This document shows, in pieces, positions 6,582 through 8,445 of a stretch of DNA of 8,445 nt. Made by a program: the position numbers and the translations under genes. A model generated the notes under the pieces. It was not told the DNA's origin. It ran no database searches and saw nothing but the letters and a program-made list of their open reading frames with translations. Each line of letters starts with the position of its first letter. Within the stretch, counting starts at the first letter, position 1. The stretch comes from Victivallales bacterium Lenti_02 (GTDB taxonomy: Bacteria > Verrucomicrobiota > Lentisphaeria > Oligosphaerales > Lenti-02): assembly GCA_001603055.1 (NCBI GenBank), contig LVAZ01000509.1:1-8445 (forward strand). The letters run 5' to 3'.

Positions 6582-7895
6582 ATGCCCCCGCTCAACATTC
6601 TCTACATCCATTCCCACGACACGGGTCGCTACATCCAGCCCTACGGGCATGCGGTGGCGACGCCGAACTTGCAGCGGCTGGCCGAGGAGGGGGTGCTGTT
6701 CCGGCAGGCGTTCACGGTGAATCCGACGTGTTCGCCGAGCCGGGCCTGCCTGCTGAGCGGGCAGTGCGCCCACGCCAACGGCATGCTCGGCCTGGCCCAT
6801 CGCGGCTTCTCGATGAACTACGAGCACCATCTGGTGCGGACCCTGAAGCGGCGCGGCTATCTGACGGCGCTGGCGGGCATCCAGCACGAGGCCTCCGGCC
6901 CCGAGGCGTCGGCGACCATCGGCTACGACCGGAATCTGGGCAAGCCGCCGGTGGCGCATGAGAAGGCGGTCGAGTTCCTCGACGCGGCCCCGGCCCAGCC
7001 CTTCTTCCTCTCGGTCGGTTTCTTCGAGACCCACCGCGAGTTCCCGGTCGAGGTGGTGGACGATCCCCGCTACACCCTGCCGCCCGCGCCGCTGCCGGAC
7101 AACCCCGACACCCGCCTGGACATGGCCCGGTTCAAGACCATGGCCCGCATCTACGACGACAAGGTGGGGCAGGTGCTGGCCGCGCTCGATCGCAACGGGC
7201 TGGCCGAAAACACCCTGGTGGTCTCGACCACCGACCACGGCATCGCCTTCCCGCGCATGAAGTGCAACCTGCACGACAGCGGCATCGGGGTGATGCTGAT
7301 TCTGCGCGGCCCCGGCGGCTTCTCGGGCGGCAAGGTGGTGGACCGCATGGTCACCCATCTGGATGTCTTCCCGACCATCTGCGAACTGGCCGGGATCGAG
7401 CCGCCCGCCTGGCTGGAGGGCCGTTCGCTGGGGCCGCTGGCGCGGAACGAGGTGGACCACCTGCACGAGGAGGCGTTCTTCGAGGTGAACTACCATGCGT
7501 CCTACGAACCCGTGCGGGCGGTGCGCACCGAGCGCTGGAAGTATATCCGGCGCTACGACGGGCGCACCAGGCCGGTGCTGCCGAACTGCGACGACGGCCT
7601 GAGCAAGGATGTCTGGGCAGCCGCCGGCTGGGGCGACCAGGCCCCGCCCGAGGAACAGCTTTTCGACTTGGTTTTCGATCCCAACGAAAGCCGCAATCTG
7701 GCGGCCGATCCCGCCTATGCGGAGGTGCTGGCCGATCTGAAGGGCCGGCTCGCGGCCTGGATGGAACGGACCAACGATCCCCTGCTCGAACACGGCTACG
7801 TGCCCGCCCCGGAGACGGCCCGGGTCAACGACCCCGACGATTTCAGCCCGAAACATGATCCACTCCCCGTCTGGAAATACCACCGCCATGAATAG
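6582..7895 (+). CDS. Family S1 sulfatase (formylglycine-dependent), no signal peptide
   Basis: This 437-residue protein is a type I sulfatase of the alkaline phosphatase superfamily, expected to hydrolyse sulfate esters or N-sulfates, probably on glycans. The catalytic motif C50-S-P-S-R54 (NPTCSPSRACLLSGQ) is intact; C50 must be turned into formylglycine by a sulfatase-modifying enzyme not seen here. H12-D13 in NILYIHSHDTGR occupies the usual N-terminal metal-binding position, and the second metal site is T217-D218-H219-G220, followed by K227 and H231. The C-terminal region has the usual LFDLVFDPNESRNLAADP motif. The overall look recalls heparan N-sulfatase-like members, but the substrate cannot be read from sequence. 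At the usual GKxH position this protein has G99-I-Q-H102, losing the lysine. No signal peptide is present with either start, so the enzyme is probably cytoplasmic. It overlaps the next gene by eight bases. Confidence 0.92.
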   Translation: MPPLNILYIHSHDTGRYIQPYGHAVATPNLQRLAEEGVLFRQAFTVNPTCSPSRACLLSGQCAHANGMLGLAHRGFSMNYEHHLVRTLKRRGYLTALAGIQHEASGPEASATIGYDRNLGKPPVAHEKAVEFLDAAPAQPFFLSVGFFETHREFPVEVVDDPRYTLPPAPLPDNPDTRLDMARFKTMARIYDDKVGQVLAALDRNGLAENTLVVSTTDHGIAFPRMKCNLHDSGIGVMLILRGPGGFSGGKVVDRMVTHLDVFPTICELAGIEPPAWLEGRSLGPLARNEVDHLHEEAFFEVNYHASYEPVRAVRTERWKYIRRYDGRTRPVLPNCDDGLSKDVWAAAGWGDQAPPEEQLFDLVFDPNESRNLAADPAYAEVLADLKGRLAAWMERTNDPLLEHGYVPAPETARVNDPDDFSPKHDPLPVWKYHRHE

Positions 7896-8445
7896 CATCC
7901 GCTGGCTTGCCTGTCTCGGTGTCCTCGTCCTGCCCGCTCTGGCCCCGGCGGCGGAGGTGGTCCTGGTCCGCCAAATCCTGGAAACCCCCACCCGCTGGAC
8001 CACGCAGAGCACCATCGACGAATCGATCGAAAAGGTGCGCCGCCGGTTGCAGGCGGTTGGCATCGCCAGCCGGACGGTGGAAGACACCAAGCTGGACGCG
8101 GCGGCGCTGGCGGCCGCCAAGGTCGCCATCCTGCCCCAGAACCCGACCCTGCCGGCGCCTGCGGCCAAGGAACTGACGACCTTTGTCGGCGGCGGCGGCA
8201 AACTGATCTGCTTCTACCATGCGGACGCGGCCCTGCTGCCTCTGCTCGGGATCGAGAGCCTTGCCTACCGGGGCGGCGAGCAGTTCCCCAAGGTCGCCCG
8301 CGTCGGCTTCACGGCGTCCCTCCTTCCCGGCGCGCCGCCGAACATGGCCCAGGCCTCCTGGAACATCAATGAACCCCGCCTTCTTCCGGGCAGGGGAGGG
8401 GCGAAAATCGCCGGAACCTGGCGGGACGCGGCGGGCCGGGACACC
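7888..8445 (+). CDS. Exported protein with possible glutamine-amidotransferase-like N-terminal fold, C-terminus beyond the window
   Basis: The ATG at 7888 lies inside the last codons of the sulfatase, in another frame, and the two overlap by eight bases (ATGAATAG), so translation is probably coupled. The 186 residues in the window begin with a signal peptide: R5, hydrophobic 6-20 (WLACLGVLVLPALAP), cleavage near A21/A22. The mature part alternates helices and strands: STIDESIEKVRRRLQAVGI, then AAAKVAILPQNPTLPAPAAKEL and FVGGGGKLICFYHAD. This alternation, with a Gly-rich turn before a hydrophobic strand, recalls glutamine-amidotransferase-like or ThuA-like domains found at the front of some secreted glycoside-hydrolase-like proteins in PVC bacteria. 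That comparison is from memory and weak. Its place after a sulfatase would fit a glycan-related role. The product is otherwise unidentified. Confidence 0.8.
   Translation, partial: MNSIRWLACLGVLVLPALAPAAEVVLVRQILETPTRWTTQSTIDESIEKVRRRLQAVGIASRTVEDTKLDAAALAAAKVAILPQNPTLPAPAAKELTTFVGGGGKLICFYHADAALLPLLGIESLAYRGGEQFPKVARVGFTASLLPGAPPNMAQASWNINEPRLLPGRGGAKIAGTWRDAAGRDT

Noticed and set aside
6435..8201. Upstream extension of the HzsA-related frame to a 1509-residue protein
   Set aside because: The extra 589 residues lie antisense to the sulfatase and the next gene and show no domain. The internal ATG at 6434 has a ribosome-binding site and begins a normal signal peptide.

Overview
This 8.4-kb, GC-rich window reads as a piece of a bacterial chromosome, most likely from the Planctomycetes-Verrucomicrobia-Lentisphaerae-Kiritimatiellota (PVC) group. 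The clues are indirect: a family S1 sulfatase, an exported HzsA-like di-haem protein, an Asp-rich 'LPDEFE...LDPANPNDA' calcium-binding-like motif, and a very small MGSVKKKRRKK-type ribosomal protein. No rRNA, tRNA, mobile element, CRISPR array or obvious long repeat was seen. The phylum call is an inference.

Layout from left to right. (1) Positions 1-1680, minus strand: the N-terminal 560 residues of an exported tetratricopeptide-repeat protein that runs off the left edge. (2) Positions 1683-1772, minus strand: a 29-residue basic protein of the AURKAIP1/COX24 (bS22-like) family, ending two bases before the GTG of the TPR gene. (3) Positions 1773-2003: an intergenic region between divergent genes, locally poorer in GC. 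(4) Positions 2004-3641, plus strand: a 545-residue exported mosaic protein of unknown function. (5) Positions 3672-6434, minus strand, convergent with the previous gene: a 920-residue exported HzsA-related protein with a beta-propeller-like middle and two C-terminal CxxCH haem motifs. (6) Positions 6435-6581: a divergent control region. (7) Positions 6582-7895, plus strand: a signal-less sulfatase with an intact CSPSR formylglycine motif. (8) Positions 7888-8445, plus strand: the start of an exported protein that overlaps the sulfatase stop by eight bases and leaves the window.

Four of the six genes encode proteins with Sec-type signal peptides, so the region is largely about the cell envelope. 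The sulfatase and its overlapping partner look like one transcription unit, perhaps for handling sulfated glycans. The bS22-like and TPR genes look like a second unit. The HzsA-related gene stands alone here: no HzsB/C-type multihaem subunits are visible, so hydrazine synthesis should not be assumed. Several very long frames antisense to these genes, up to 957 codons and a 1509-codon extension, are explained by high-GC codon bias and were left out.
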